Source: an uncultured Kangiellaceae bacterium (GTDB taxonomy: Bacteria; Pseudomonadota; Gammaproteobacteria; Enterobacterales; Kangiellaceae). From it: 47,231 bases of DNA. The notes below the pieces were generated by a model. The model was not told the DNA's origin. It did not search any database and saw only the letters and a list, made by a program, of their open reading frames with translations. The stretch spans positions 1-47,231 of the forward strand of contig CAJQOL010000115.1 of NCBI GenBank assembly GCA_905479925.1. Direction: 5' to 3'. The position numbers were made by a program, and so were the translations under genes. Positions 33,565 through 42,608 of the stretch are shown here, piece by piece (the first letter of the stretch is position 1; each line of letters starts with the position of its first letter).

Positions 33565-35091
33565 TTAACCTTGCACCTTTAGCCATATTTCGTAGCCGTA
33601 AACCGTCCACGTAAGTACAACTATTGCGACAATCATCATCTTCTTTGAAAAATCAGCGCGTTTTTCCGAATTGCTTTTTACTTGATAGACGTTAGCTAGC
33701 ACAGGCAACTGAAGTTTCTCGCTGATAACTCTTTGGTCTCGAACTTTCTGGTCTAAGATAGTTAACCCAAACACCACGGCAACCGGTACACCGAAACTAA
33801 AAAGCAGGCCGATTACTATTAAATGAATAAATCTCAATCCTTTTGGCGTAACAGGTAAAAAAGCCGCTTCTTGAATTCTGGCGTTGATGCCTTGTTTGGC
33901 TCTGTCCATATCTCTGGTTATTCTAGCGCTTTCACGCTGTTCTATTAATTGATTATATTTAGTTTTATTGACTGTAGAGTCTCGTGTCAGCTCAGTAATT
34001 TCAGCCTCTACCGCGTTAATTCGATTAACCTTTTGACGTTCGTTTTCTAAAAGAACGGTAAATTGAGCTTTACGTGATTTAAGAGTCGATAACGCAGTTT
34101 CGGTTACCAATATATCGCTTCTTAATGCTTGCGCGATTGGTGAATCAGCCAGATCTTCATTAGCGGCGTTTAGGTTTAAACTACGTGAATCAATCTCTCG
34201 GCGAATCTGTATTTCCGTAGACGCTATTTGCGCCTTTATTTGGACAATGTCAGGATAGGTATCTTTATAAATTAAACGAAGATCTTCTAATTGTGCCTTT
34301 AACGTTGTTACCCTAGCCCTCAAAACAGCCTCGCGCTCAATGGAAGCGGTATTTTTAGCACCGCCGCCGCCGGCAAGCTGCTCTTTTTGCGCCGCCAACT
34401 TGGATTCCTCAGCCAGTAGTTCGATGTCAATATCTTCAATACTGCGTGTTAACTCTAGAATCCGTGAATTAGCCGCTTGCATGGCTCCAGGAGTAGAATC
34501 AACATTTTTTTCTCGAAACTCTTTTATGGCGAGATCAGCTGCTTGTAGCTTCCTTAAATAACCTTCCGCTTGTTCGTTAATAAATTTGTAAGCTGCTTCG
34601 CTCTCCCTTTGCTTAGTAAGATAACTTTCCCGAATAAAGATCTCAGACATAGCTTTCGCAGCTAAATAAGCACGTTCAGCTTGTCGGTCTTTAAAACTAA
34701 TATGAACTATTTTCTTACCGGTATTGCTTATTTCTGTCTTGGATCTAGCAGAATCGATCAGAGAATCAACCTGCGTCTGCGGAGTGTCTTCCGTTATCCA
34801 GCCACCTACCAACAAAACCTCTCGCAGAGTAGTTCTACTTTCCATCATCTGTTTGGCAAATTTTAACGGCTCCGTTAACGCCGTTGTCTGAGCGGTACCA
34901 TCCATCAAAGGCCTGATAATATTACGGTCGTCTACTATAATTGTAGCTGAGGAAGTATATACCTGCGGCCAAACCCACGCCAACGCTGCGAAAACAGCCG
35001 ACACAAGTATATACAATACAGCAACAAGCTTTTTCCTAGCCCAAGCTTCTTTTATTACAATTCGTACAAGAAATTCTACTGCAGCATTCAT
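33565..35091 (-). CDS. Wzz-like chain-length determinant protein (exosortase-locus type)
   Basis: 508 aa. Two membrane helices (about 20-40 and 485-503, with a further hydrophobic segment near 425-445) bracket a long periplasmic coiled-coil region (about 160-400) rich in A, E, K and Q. 'VYTSSATIIVDDRNIIRPLM' after the first helix is the Wzz signature, and 'PVTPKGLRFIHLIVIGLL' precedes the second. Length and layout match TIGR03007 proteins (about 500 aa). It controls chain length and links the inner-membrane polymerase to Wza. The cytoplasmic C-terminus carries no kinase domain; the kinase-like protein is the next gene, four bases downstream. Confidence 0.9.
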   Translation of the reverse strand: MNAAVEFLVRIVIKEAWARKKLVAVLYILVSAVFAALAWVWPQVYTSSATIIVDDRNIIRPLMDGTAQTTALTEPLKFAKQMMESRTTLREVLLVGGWITEDTPQTQVDSLIDSARSKTEISNTGKKIVHISFKDRQAERAYLAAKAMSEIFIRESYLTKQRESEAAYKFINEQAEGYLRKLQAADLAIKEFREKNVDSTPGAMQAANSRILELTRSIEDIDIELLAEESKLAAQKEQLAGGGGAKNTASIEREAVLRARVTTLKAQLEDLRLIYKDTYPDIVQIKAQIASTEIQIRREIDSRSLNLNAANEDLADSPIAQALRSDILVTETALSTLKSRKAQFTVLLENERQKVNRINAVEAEITELTRDSTVNKTKYNQLIEQRESARITRDMDRAKQGINARIQEAAFLPVTPKGLRFIHLIVIGLLFSFGVPVAVVFGLTILDQKVRDQRVISEKLQLPVLANVYQVKSNSEKRADFSKKMMIVAIVVLTWTVYGYEIWLKVQG

Positions 35092-35103
35092 TCTATATTT
35101 ACC

Positions 35104-35721
35104 TTAGAAAGTTCTTTCTGGTACCGAAATAATATCACCTGGTTCCATAGCATAATTAGTTGTCATATCACCATTTTTAAAGATATCATCAAGCTCAATA
35201 TCAATCGACTGTAGTTTTCCATCAATTCGTCTGAACAGCTTGGCAGAATTAGCCGAAGCAAAATCATTAAGACCTCCAGCGGCCAACACGACATCAAGAA
35301 CCGTCATGCCTTGGCGATATGTGATTGACATTGGTGACCTGACAGAGCCCGTTACTCTAACTCGAGATAGGTACTCATGGCTTCTAAGTTGTACCAAGAT
35401 GACTGCTACGTTTGGCTGCTTAATATATTCAGAAAGTCGGCCCTTAATTTCCTCTGCAACATCCTTTGGCGATCTACCGCCAGCCAAAACCTCACCAATA
35501 AGAGGAACTGATATCATTCCATCAGGTCGAACTGGTACAGACATAGAGAGATCCGGATGCTTCCATACGTCGACTTGGACGACATCGTCAACGCCAATAA
35601 GGTAATTCGCTACAAGTAGCTTTCTATTTTCGCTCGGAGCAGGACCATAACTCATATCCGGTGGAGCGCTACCGCAACCTGCTAAAATCGTTATAATGGT
35701 TAGTATTATTATTTTTTTCAT
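35104..35721 (-). CDS. Wza-like polysaccharide export lipoprotein
   Basis: 205 aa from the ATG at 35721, preferred because AAGGA lies eight bases upstream; an ATG at 35730 overlaps that site. Lipoprotein signal with lipobox LAGC, then a polysaccharide export domain (Poly_export/PES) with 'VWKHPDLSMSVPVRPDGMIS' and a SLBB-like domain with 'VTGSVRSPMSI' and 'VLDVVLAAGGL'. Length is that of the short TIGR03027 group, which lacks the extra C-terminal domains of E. coli Wza. It probably forms or gates the outer-membrane or periplasmic export channel, together with the barrel protein. It starts just after the initiating transferase gene. Confidence 0.9.
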   Translation of the reverse strand: MKKIIILTIITILAGCGSAPPDMSYGPAPSENRKLLVANYLIGVDDVVQVDVWKHPDLSMSVPVRPDGMISVPLIGEVLAGGRSPKDVAEEIKGRLSEYIKQPNVAVILVQLRSHEYLSRVRVTGSVRSPMSITYRQGMTVLDVVLAAGGLNDFASANSAKLFRRIDGKLQSIDIELDDIFKNGDMTTNYAMEPGDIISVPERTF

Positions 35722-35732
35722 TGTTTTCATCC

Positions 35733-37187
35733 TTATCGGGCACCTTTCCCTAATAGTATCACTTCTACCGTTTGTAACAAAATGAAAGCGTCCATTAAAA
35801 TACCATGATTTTTTACGTAGTACAGGTCGTACTGCAGCTTGTTATATGCGTCATCTTCGCTAGCACCATAGGGGTATTTTAGCTGCGCCCAACCGGCTAA
35901 GCCTGGCTTTACACTGTGACGCGAACCATAAAAGGGTATTTTTGCTTCCAAGTCCTCTACAAACTCTGGGCGTTCCGGTCTGGGGCCAACAATACTCATG
36001 TCTCCACGAAAGATATTGAGCAGCTGAGGAAGCTCGTCAATCCGCACTTTTCGTATAAAACTACCGACTCTGGTGACTCGTGTGTCCGACTCTTTAGCCC
36101 ACTGCGCCTCGCCTTTCTTTTCGGCATTTACGATCATGCTGCGAAATTTGAGCAAGTCGAAATTCTTACCGTTTTGCCCAACTCGCGTCTGCCGATAGAA
36201 TATCGGGCCGCTAAAGCCACTTTCAATAAAAATTAAGATCGCCGTCAAAATGAGGATAGGAAACATAAACGACAAAATGACAAAACTAAATGCTATATCA
36301 AACAAACGACTAAAAAGACTACCAATCCCTCCTCCGGCAATCCCTTCACTAAATATCATCCAGCTTGGGTGAAGCATATCTAGCCTGAGCATTCCTTTCT
36401 CTCTTTCCCAGAAAGAGACAAAATCAATGACGTTTATTTTCGCTAACTTACACTCTAAAAGCGCTTCAACCGGCATTTTCTTGCGTCGGTCACTGATTGC
36501 TAATACCACCTCGTCAATTTGGTATTCTCGGCAGTAATCCGCCAAATTATCGCCGGTATTAACAAGGTATTTATCCGATATCTTTATTTCTTCTTCCGCT
36601 ACTTGAACAAATCCGTGAATTACATAACTGGCAAATGATGGTGATAATACTCTCGAAGGCGTTGCTCCGTTACCTTCTCCCTGAGTATCTGAATCCAATA
36701 TGTTCTTTGCAAAATCTCCGACACCCAAGACTAGTATTTTTCTTCTCAGTGCTCTACCACCAACGGTATGGTATACAACGGTTCTCATAATGGCTAAGCC
36801 AAACAATGAAAAACCTATCGCTAGACCAAAAATACCGCGGCCAATCAATAACTTTGGGAACACATAATAAACGACCAACAAACCCAATGAGCCTAGAATA
36901 AGGCTAATAGTCACCCGTTGAAGTATATGGGGAAAATAATGCCTACCGGTTGGTGCAGGGGTTTGGTACTGGCCCATCGCAACCATTGACAGCACCATAA
37001 ACAAAGAATAGACAGCCGCTTTCAGTGGTAACCTTTCAAGGCTCTCGATCATTGGTTGCCATTCAAGTGTATCGAACCTTATATATACCGCTAAATAGGT
37101 AATTCCGAACAACAGCAGAAATTCCGCCAGTATCAAAAATACAAACGTCGTTCGAAAATGATGATTAAATATTTTAAAGGTAACCAT
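35733..37187 (-). CDS. EpsB_2-type initiating sugar transferase (polyprenyl-phosphate glycosylphosphotransferase)
   Basis: 484 aa. The N-terminal half has four to five membrane helices and a Rossmann-like CoA-binding-type domain (about 150-250, 'KILVLGVGDFAKNIL'). The C-terminal half is the bacterial sugar transferase domain: 'FYRQTRVGQNGKNFDLLKFR', 'IDELPQLLNIFRGDMSIVGP', 'RPERPEF' and 'SVKPGLAGWAQ'. It transfers a sugar phosphate from UDP-sugar to undecaprenyl phosphate, starting each repeat unit, and resembles TIGR03013 proteins of exosortase loci. It is the first gene of the 13-gene minus-strand operon. A 14-bp palindrome spans its start codon, and no strong ribosome-binding site is visible. 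Confidence 0.9.
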   Translation of the reverse strand: MVTFKIFNHHFRTTFVFLILAEFLLLFGITYLAVYIRFDTLEWQPMIESLERLPLKAAVYSLFMVLSMVAMGQYQTPAPTGRHYFPHILQRVTISLILGSLGLLVVYYVFPKLLIGRGIFGLAIGFSLFGLAIMRTVVYHTVGGRALRRKILVLGVGDFAKNILDSDTQGEGNGATPSRVLSPSFASYVIHGFVQVAEEEIKISDKYLVNTGDNLADYCREYQIDEVVLAISDRRKKMPVEALLECKLAKINVIDFVSFWEREKGMLRLDMLHPSWMIFSEGIAGGGIGSLFSRLFDIAFSFVILSFMFPILILTAILIFIESGFSGPIFYRQTRVGQNGKNFDLLKFRSMIVNAEKKGEAQWAKESDTRVTRVGSFIRKVRIDELPQLLNIFRGDMSIVGPRPERPEFVEDLEAKIPFYGSRHSVKPGLAGWAQLKYPYGASEDDAYNKLQYDLYYVKNHGILMDAFILLQTVEVILLGKGAR

Positions 37188-37193
37188 GGTTAC
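37180..37193. repeat. 14-bp palindrome across the start codon of the first EPS gene
   Basis: GTAACCATGGTTAC is a perfect palindrome whose centre contains the ATG. In the mRNA it could fold over the initiation codon only with difficulty (no loop), so a protein operator or chance are both possible. Confidence 0.5.
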
Positions 37194-37244
37194 TTAACTT
37201 ATCTCCATTCTTCAATCGCAAATATCCGGTTAGCCAGGGCGTTA

Positions 37245-37320
37245 TTAGCTAACAAACGAGTTAATCCGTATCTTTTTATATTAACGTTAGCTAGCGAAAA
37301 GTATAGTCAAGCTTAGCTAA
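37245..37320. promoter_or_regulatory. Three TTAGCTA boxes upstream of the EPS operon
   Basis: TTAGCTAA (37245-37252), TTAGCTAG (37287-37294) and TTAGCTAA (37313-37320); each has the self-complementary core TAGCTA. On the minus strand a TATACT (complement of 37300-37305) and TTGACT (complement of 37305-37310) lie between the second and third boxes. They are 58-133 bases from the start codon. A repeated operator is plausible; a -35/-10 pair with correct spacing was not found. Confidence 0.35.
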
Positions 37321-37643
37321 TGTTTTGTGTTATTTTTTAATCAGTTAAAGCCCTGAGCTGTTAAAACACTTGTGCTTTACGAAACCTCTATAGCTTCGCG
37401 TCCTGGTTTGAATTGCAACGCATTCAAAACAGCGAGGTAATAGCACTAATCACTATTAGTTATTTAGGAATAATATCAATCTTTGGGAGGTAAACAAGGA
37501 GCTAGATAAGCCTCTTATTTTCGTAGCAAACCATAATAGGTTCTACATGCAAGTACTTCTATATGCACTTGCTGAATAACATCCGATTCAACTAGCTAAG
37601 CTAACTAGTCTCATCTACTGCCAACCCAATCCTTTCTTACTCT

Positions 37644-37679
37644 AAAAAAAGCGCGAGGCAGCATACAAATGTTAGCGCT
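37644..37679 (-). terminator. Candidate terminator of the NRPS-hydrolase operon
   Basis: On the minus strand AGCGC, a 20-base loop, GCGCT and then seven T residues (A run at 37644-37650 on the plus strand). It lies about 60 bases past the hydrolase stop codon. The stem is short but GC-rich and the T run is good. Confidence 0.45.
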
Positions 37680-37737
37680 ATCTGTCAAGTGCAGACTACA
37701 CAAAATGTGGCATAGTCCACTGTTTCTCAAGGCCTTT

Positions 37738-38580
37738 TTATGAATGCTTAGGCTGACAAAGTTTAGAATGTGTAAATCGCTCTTCTAGCCAACTTGTCAT
37801 CACGTCAGTGAGACTATTTCTGTCTTCTGCTAACGGAAAAATATGTTCAGCGTCTTCAAGATACGCAGTCTGCAAATTATCGCCAAAAGGTACCGTAGAA
37901 AAAACGTCGGACAACTGGTTTTTGTAGTTGCAAGGCCAACTTGCCGTAAAAATGCTTAACAGACTACAATCACGCGAAATAAATTCGCGATACTCTTTTT
38001 CAACATTTTCTTTCGGCGGTTTATGCCAAGTCATATCGATGGTATCAAGCTTTTCATCAGTTTTTTCTGGAACCACCTTTCTGTAAGCTATTTTTAGCAT
38101 GGTCATCCACGAACTCAAGCTAAAGAACTTGGGCAGGTAATGATTAAAATAGTAACGTTTAGTTGGATAAGTGTAACCGTCAACACAGATAGCACCCACT
38201 ACCCGCAAGTCTCTAGCCATTGTTTTATGTGCGTTGTCGGCGCCGGTACAAATCCCAAAGGATACAAAACCTGTGTCGCTATTCTCCTTTTCTAAGAAGT
38301 CAATCACCTCTTTAATGTCTTCTTGGTGTTGTAATTTATGTAAGCGGCTGTCTTTATGTTTCTCGCTGTCACCAATTCCCGATAAGTCAAACCTAAAGCT
38401 TGGATATCCCAACTTAGCAAAATGCCTTGCTAGTTTTACATACAGTCTATAGGGTCCAATGTGCGGTAATAAACCAGAGTTAAAGAACAGAATCGTTGGT
38501 AGCTTCTGATCTGTTTCTAACGAACTCTCAGTGTATATACCAACCAATTGTTTGTTGATGGTATGGGCGATTTCCTTCAT
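37738..38580 (-). CDS. Alpha/beta hydrolase with Cys in the nucleophile elbow
   Basis: 280 aa. Alpha/beta hydrolase features: 'PTILFFNSGLLPHIGPYRLY' (first strand and oxyanion region), 'SFRFDLSGIGDSE', and the elbow 'SFGICTGADNAH', where Cys replaces the usual Ser of GxSxG; 'YLEDAEHIFPLAED' supplies the catalytic His. It resembles the 'hydrolase 1' proteins (TIGR03100-like) of exosortase A-type EPS loci. It overlaps the NRPS stop by one base (TAATG), so it is translated with it and probably acts on the NRPS-bound or NRPS-made acyl group, as thioesterase or acyltransferase. Reaction not proven. Confidence 0.8.
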   Translation of the reverse strand: MKEIAHTINKQLVGIYTESSLETDQKLPTILFFNSGLLPHIGPYRLYVKLARHFAKLGYPSFRFDLSGIGDSEKHKDSRLHKLQHQEDIKEVIDFLEKENSDTGFVSFGICTGADNAHKTMARDLRVVGAICVDGYTYPTKRYYFNHYLPKFFSLSSWMTMLKIAYRKVVPEKTDEKLDTIDMTWHKPPKENVEKEYREFISRDCSLLSIFTASWPCNYKNQLSDVFSTVPFGDNLQTAYLEDAEHIFPLAEDRNSLTDVMTSWLEERFTHSKLCQPKHS

Positions 38581-41500
38581 TAACTTTCTCCCTTCATCAT
38601 ATTAACTAATTCGCTCATGCTTTTACCCGGCAGATAAACCATCATATCCGTATAAGTCTCAATCGGTTGAATAGTATCCTCAATATAGTGAAAATCTGTT
38701 TCGGTATTAAGCGATTCAATCTTAGATTTATACGCTTGAACCTCTCCATCGGGATTAGAGGTTAAAGCGATTATCTTCTTACATTCCTCGAGTTTGTTCG
38801 CATCAAACAAATTCGTCTCAACGATAGAATCACGGGTTTCATCTGGAAATCCAAAACCAATAATTTCCTCAGATTGGGCTTTTGCCTCATGTTTTCTAAT
38901 ATAATTCAGGTGCGACAGAGTAGAACGGTATTTACTAAACAGTTGTTCAACATAGCTTTTACCGTTGATAACCGGCTCCCATAAAACAAGGTTTTCAACA
39001 TTATCCGGCATAGCTAAGGCGGCTAAGGTTGCACCAAATCTAAAACCAATCATAGAAATTGACTGATGACCGCTACGTGCTTTTAACTCATCCGCAGCGG
39101 ACTGAATGTCTTGTTTCCAACGACTAACGTTAGCCTCTTCATCATCACCTAAGGAATCCCCAGCGCCATAATAATCAAACCTCATTACATGGTAACCGGC
39201 TTCCGATAATTTTGCCGAAAGGTAACGGTAAGTAAGATGAGTATTCAAGCTTTCTAGATAAATTGGGCTACACAGCAACACTGCGCCCTTACTGTTGTTT
39301 TTGTCCCTAGGCCATTGGTACATGCCAAACAACGAATCTTCAGGGCCAAAAAAGTAAGGCTCGTATGTTATAGCTTTTTGGGATTCATCAACCACTCTCT
39401 TAACCGCATTATCACCCTCAATACTAGCAGCAATCTGTTCTAACGTATCTCTAATCAAAGAAGCAGGATCGATAACCAATTTATACTTTTCTTTCGCTTT
39501 CCAAACGGCTTCCAAGACCAGCATTGAGTGACCGCCAAGCTCAATAAACTTGTCATATACACCAATATTCTCGACTCCTAGCAATTCAGTCCACAGTTCC
39601 GCAATTTGTTTTTCCACCTCTGAAATAGGCGCTACATAATCTGTCGCCGTATCTAACTCAGATACACTTGGTTCCGGTAAAAGCTTGCGATCAATCTTGC
39701 CGTTCGCCGATAGAGGTAACTGGTCCATAGGAACAAAAAACTGCGGAATCATATAGTTTGGCAAGCCCAACGCTAATTGATTTCGCATATCATCGGTTGT
39801 TAAGCTGTAACCCTCTTTGGTTTCGAAATAAGCGACTATCTTTTTGTCAGCCGGCTTGTCTTCTCGTACAATGACAACGCATTGTTTTATGCCTTCAACT
39901 TCTGCAAGCCTTGATTCTATTTCACCAAGCTCTATGCGAAGCCCGCGTATCTTGACCTGAAAATCAATTCGACCAATATATTCAATTTGACCGTCGCTAA
40001 GATGTCTTACTAAGTCACCAGTTTTATATAGTCTCGCTTTCGGGTCTGAGGAAAAAGGATCTGGAATAAACTTTTCATCGGAAAGTTCTTGGCGATTTAA
40101 ATAACCGCGCGCGACTTGAATACCACCAATGTGAAGCTCTCCGGACGCTCCAACAGGAATTGGATTTAATTTCTTATCCAATATATAAACCTGAGTATTT
40201 GCAACTGGCCGTCCGATCGGCACGATTTTTCTCTCATAACTTGCGTCACACTCCCAGTAAGTTACATCGACCGCGGCTTCGGTTGGTCCATAGAGATTGT
40301 GTAGCTTAGCTGACGAAAAGGTGAAGAATTGCTTTTGTAGCTCATAAGGTAAGGCTTCTCCGCTACAGAATATTTGTCGTATAGAACTACAGCTTTCAGG
40401 TTTTGCCTGGTCAACAAAAATCTGCAGCATCGACGGTACAAAATGCATAGTGGTTACTTGTTTTTCTTGGATGACTTTAGACAAATAACTAACGTCTTGA
40501 TGACCTCCAGGTTCCGCAACAACTAACTTAGCACCAAAAATTAATGGCCAGAAGAACTCCCATACTGAAACGTCAAAACTATAGGGTGTTTTTTGCAAAA
40601 CCACGTCAGCATCAGTTAATTGATACTCTTGTTGCATCCATATTAATCGGTTAATAATGCCATCGTGTTGGTTCATTACTCCCTTCGGGTTACCGGTAGA
40701 ACCCGAAGTGTAGATAATATAAGCTAAATTGGTCTCGTCTGTTACTTGCTCAAGGTTTTCCTTTGAAAGCTGACCAATAGCGTCCCACTGAGAATCCAAA
40801 GCAATAATCGTTGCATCGGTTTCCGGAATAACATGCTTGATAGATTCCTGAGTTAATATAATGGGCGCTTCAATATCGCCAATCATGAATTCTAAACGAG
40901 CTTGCGGGTAATCTGGATCAAGTGGAACGTATCCGCCGCCAGCTTTATGAATGGCATAGAGCGAGATGACCATTTCTAATGAGCGTTCCATACAAACGCC
41001 GACTCGCGTTTCTGGACCGACACCGTTATCTCTTAAGTGATGCGCTAATTGATTAGCCTTTTCGTTCAATTCCCCATAAGAAAGTGTGTTGCCGTTAAAT
41101 TCTAGTGCTATCTTGTCAGCATGTTGCGCGGCCCGCTCTTCAAATAGCTGATTCAAACACACACCTTTACGGTAATCGCTATCGGTTTTATTCCACTCTT
41201 TAATTAGTGTTTGGCGTTCCTCAGGAAGAACAATCGAATAATCAGACAAGTGTTTGGTTGGGTCTTCAACGATTAACTCTAACAACTGGTGAAAGCGTTT
41301 TAACAATAATTCTATCGTTTGGCGTTCGAATAAATCAGAGCGATATTCAAATCGCATATCAAAACCGTCGACTTTTTCTCGTATAGTCATCGAAAGGTCA
41401 TATTGAGAGCTTTTTCTTGCGGCTCTAGCTTCAGAGAGCTTTGCTTCCCCTATCTCTAACGTTTCAGGCTGTAACATTTGGACCTGAAACTCCATATCAA

Positions 41501-42608
41501 ACAAAGGGTTACGGTTAGTTTCTCGAGCTGGGTTTAACTTTTCTATAATGGTATCTAACGGCATTGCGTTATAACGATAGGAGTTAAAACAATTCTTCCG
41601 TACGCGTGATAATAGCTCTAGAAACGTTGGGTCTCCAGACATGTCATTTCGAATGACTAAGGTGCTTACGAAGAAACCTAAAAGGTGCTCAGTATCTTTC
41701 ATGCGTCGGTCCGCGAACGGCGTACCCGCAAGCAAATCAGTTTCCCCTGACCACCGATAAATCAATGTCTTAAACACAGCCATCAGCGCAATGAACATTG
41801 TCATCCCTTTCTTTTTGGCTAATGCTTCGAACTTTTCAACCAACTCAGTATCTAGAGTATGATAAATTCGGTCACCGTCAGTATTAAGCTCAGTGCTTCT
41901 TTGACGGTCATAAGGTAAATTCAGCGGCACAACGTTAGACAATTGCTTTTGCCAAAAGGTCCAACTCTTAGTTAGGTCTTCTGTCTTATGTTTATCGAGC
42001 CTCCATTCAGTGTAATCCTTGTATTGCACCGGTAGACTAGCCAAATTGGGGGCTTCACCCTTATCAAAAAACTTATAATGTTCGGTTATTTCTGTATTAA
42101 GAACACCCAATGACCGCCTATCAAACGCATTATGATGAACCATGAAATGAAAGATATGGTGGTTTTCTGCACACTTGATTAAATGCACTCTTATTACCGG
42201 TCCGTTGACTAAATCAAATGGTTCTTTAATATTTTTATCTAGCAGTGACTGAATCGCTTTTTCATCGTTAGAGAGATCCGTATAGGGCATGTCAATTTCT
42301 AAACTGGGGTGTATCTTCTGAACGACTTTACCTTGCTCTACGTCGAAAGTTGTTCGTAAAGCTTCGTGACGTGCAATCATCGCATTCATCGCCGAGTGAA
42401 GAGCATTAACATTTAGCTCTCCTTCGATGCGTATTGCCCGATAAATGTTATAAACGGGACTCTGCGGGAGTAACTGATCAATGAACCATAATCGCTTTTG
42501 AGCATCGGCTGCAGGCAAGACAATCGCCGTCGGATTGTTTGTTGCGTTATTCATATTTGATGTACTGCTCTCTTCGTAAACCTTTTCCATTCGTAATGAA
42601 TTCCCCAT
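38580..42608 (-). CDS. NRPS: condensation, adenylation (Ser code), carrier and C-terminal hydrolase-like domain
   Basis: 1342 aa, one module. Condensation about 30-465, with H158-H-N-A-F-D163-R (the last Gly of HHxxxDG is Arg). Adenylation about 480-975, with 'YIIYTSGSTGNPKG' (631-643) and 'YGPTEA'. The ten pocket positions I read are D679, V680, W683, H722, F747, S749, L772, V780, D781, K971, i.e. DVWHFSLVDK, the EntF serine code. Carrier about 995-1065 with GGHS1028 for phosphopantetheine. The C-terminal part (about 1085-1342) is an alpha/beta-hydrolase-like domain whose elbow is GFRFG (1188-1192), without a Ser nucleophile, like 'hydrolase 2' proteins of exosortase loci. No epimerase or reductase. 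M7 (42590) has the better ribosome-binding site (GGGGAA). Likely seryl transfer to a glycan or lipid; inferred. Confidence 0.9.
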   Translation of the reverse strand: MGNSLRMEKVYEESSTSNMNNATNNPTAIVLPAADAQKRLWFIDQLLPQSPVYNIYRAIRIEGELNVNALHSAMNAMIARHEALRTTFDVEQGKVVQKIHPSLEIDMPYTDLSNDEKAIQSLLDKNIKEPFDLVNGPVIRVHLIKCAENHHIFHFMVHHNAFDRRSLGVLNTEITEHYKFFDKGEAPNLASLPVQYKDYTEWRLDKHKTEDLTKSWTFWQKQLSNVVPLNLPYDRQRSTELNTDGDRIYHTLDTELVEKFEALAKKKGMTMFIALMAVFKTLIYRWSGETDLLAGTPFADRRMKDTEHLLGFFVSTLVIRNDMSGDPTFLELLSRVRKNCFNSYRYNAMPLDTIIEKLNPARETNRNPLFDMEFQVQMLQPETLEIGEAKLSEARAARKSSQYDLSMTIREKVDGFDMRFEYRSDLFERQTIELLLKRFHQLLELIVEDPTKHLSDYSIVLPEERQTLIKEWNKTDSDYRKGVCLNQLFEERAAQHADKIALEFNGNTLSYGELNEKANQLAHHLRDNGVGPETRVGVCMERSLEMVISLYAIHKAGGGYVPLDPDYPQARLEFMIGDIEAPIILTQESIKHVIPETDATIIALDSQWDAIGQLSKENLEQVTDETNLAYIIYTSGSTGNPKGVMNQHDGIINRLIWMQQEYQLTDADVVLQKTPYSFDVSVWEFFWPLIFGAKLVVAEPGGHQDVSYLSKVIQEKQVTTMHFVPSMLQIFVDQAKPESCSSIRQIFCSGEALPYELQKQFFTFSSAKLHNLYGPTEAAVDVTYWECDASYERKIVPIGRPVANTQVYILDKKLNPIPVGASGELHIGGIQVARGYLNRQELSDEKFIPDPFSSDPKARLYKTGDLVRHLSDGQIEYIGRIDFQVKIRGLRIELGEIESRLAEVEGIKQCVVIVREDKPADKKIVAYFETKEGYSLTTDDMRNQLALGLPNYMIPQFFVPMDQLPLSANGKIDRKLLPEPSVSELDTATDYVAPISEVEKQIAELWTELLGVENIGVYDKFIELGGHSMLVLEAVWKAKEKYKLVIDPASLIRDTLEQIAASIEGDNAVKRVVDESQKAITYEPYFFGPEDSLFGMYQWPRDKNNSKGAVLLCSPIYLESLNTHLTYRYLSAKLSEAGYHVMRFDYYGAGDSLGDDEEANVSRWKQDIQSAADELKARSGHQSISMIGFRFGATLAALAMPDNVENLVLWEPVINGKSYVEQLFSKYRSTLSHLNYIRKHEAKAQSEEIIGFGFPDETRDSIVETNLFDANKLEECKKIIALTSNPDGEVQAYKSKIESLNTETDFHYIEDTIQPIETYTDMMVYLPGKSMSELVNMMKGES

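Larger units (their letters stand above)
37188..37737. other. Leader/promoter region of the large EPS operon
   Basis: The longest gene-free stretch of the window (550 bases). Its left part must hold the promoter and leader of the EPS operon, its right part the 3' end of the hydrolase transcript. It contains three TTAGCTA boxes (37245-37320), an imperfect palindrome ACTAGCTAAGCTAACTAGT at 37591-37609 and a terminator-like hairpin at 37644-37679. I searched by eye for a c-di-GMP riboswitch core and found none. Confidence 0.6.

Noticed and set aside
33565..35091. Fused Wzz-kinase (Wzc-type) protein
   Set aside because: The protein ends after its second membrane helix region; the kinase-like domain is in a separate gene.
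37188..37737. c-di-GMP or other riboswitch in the long leader of the EPS operon
   Set aside because: By eye I found no conserved GEMM-type core or tetraloop-receptor pattern; a covariance-model search would decide.
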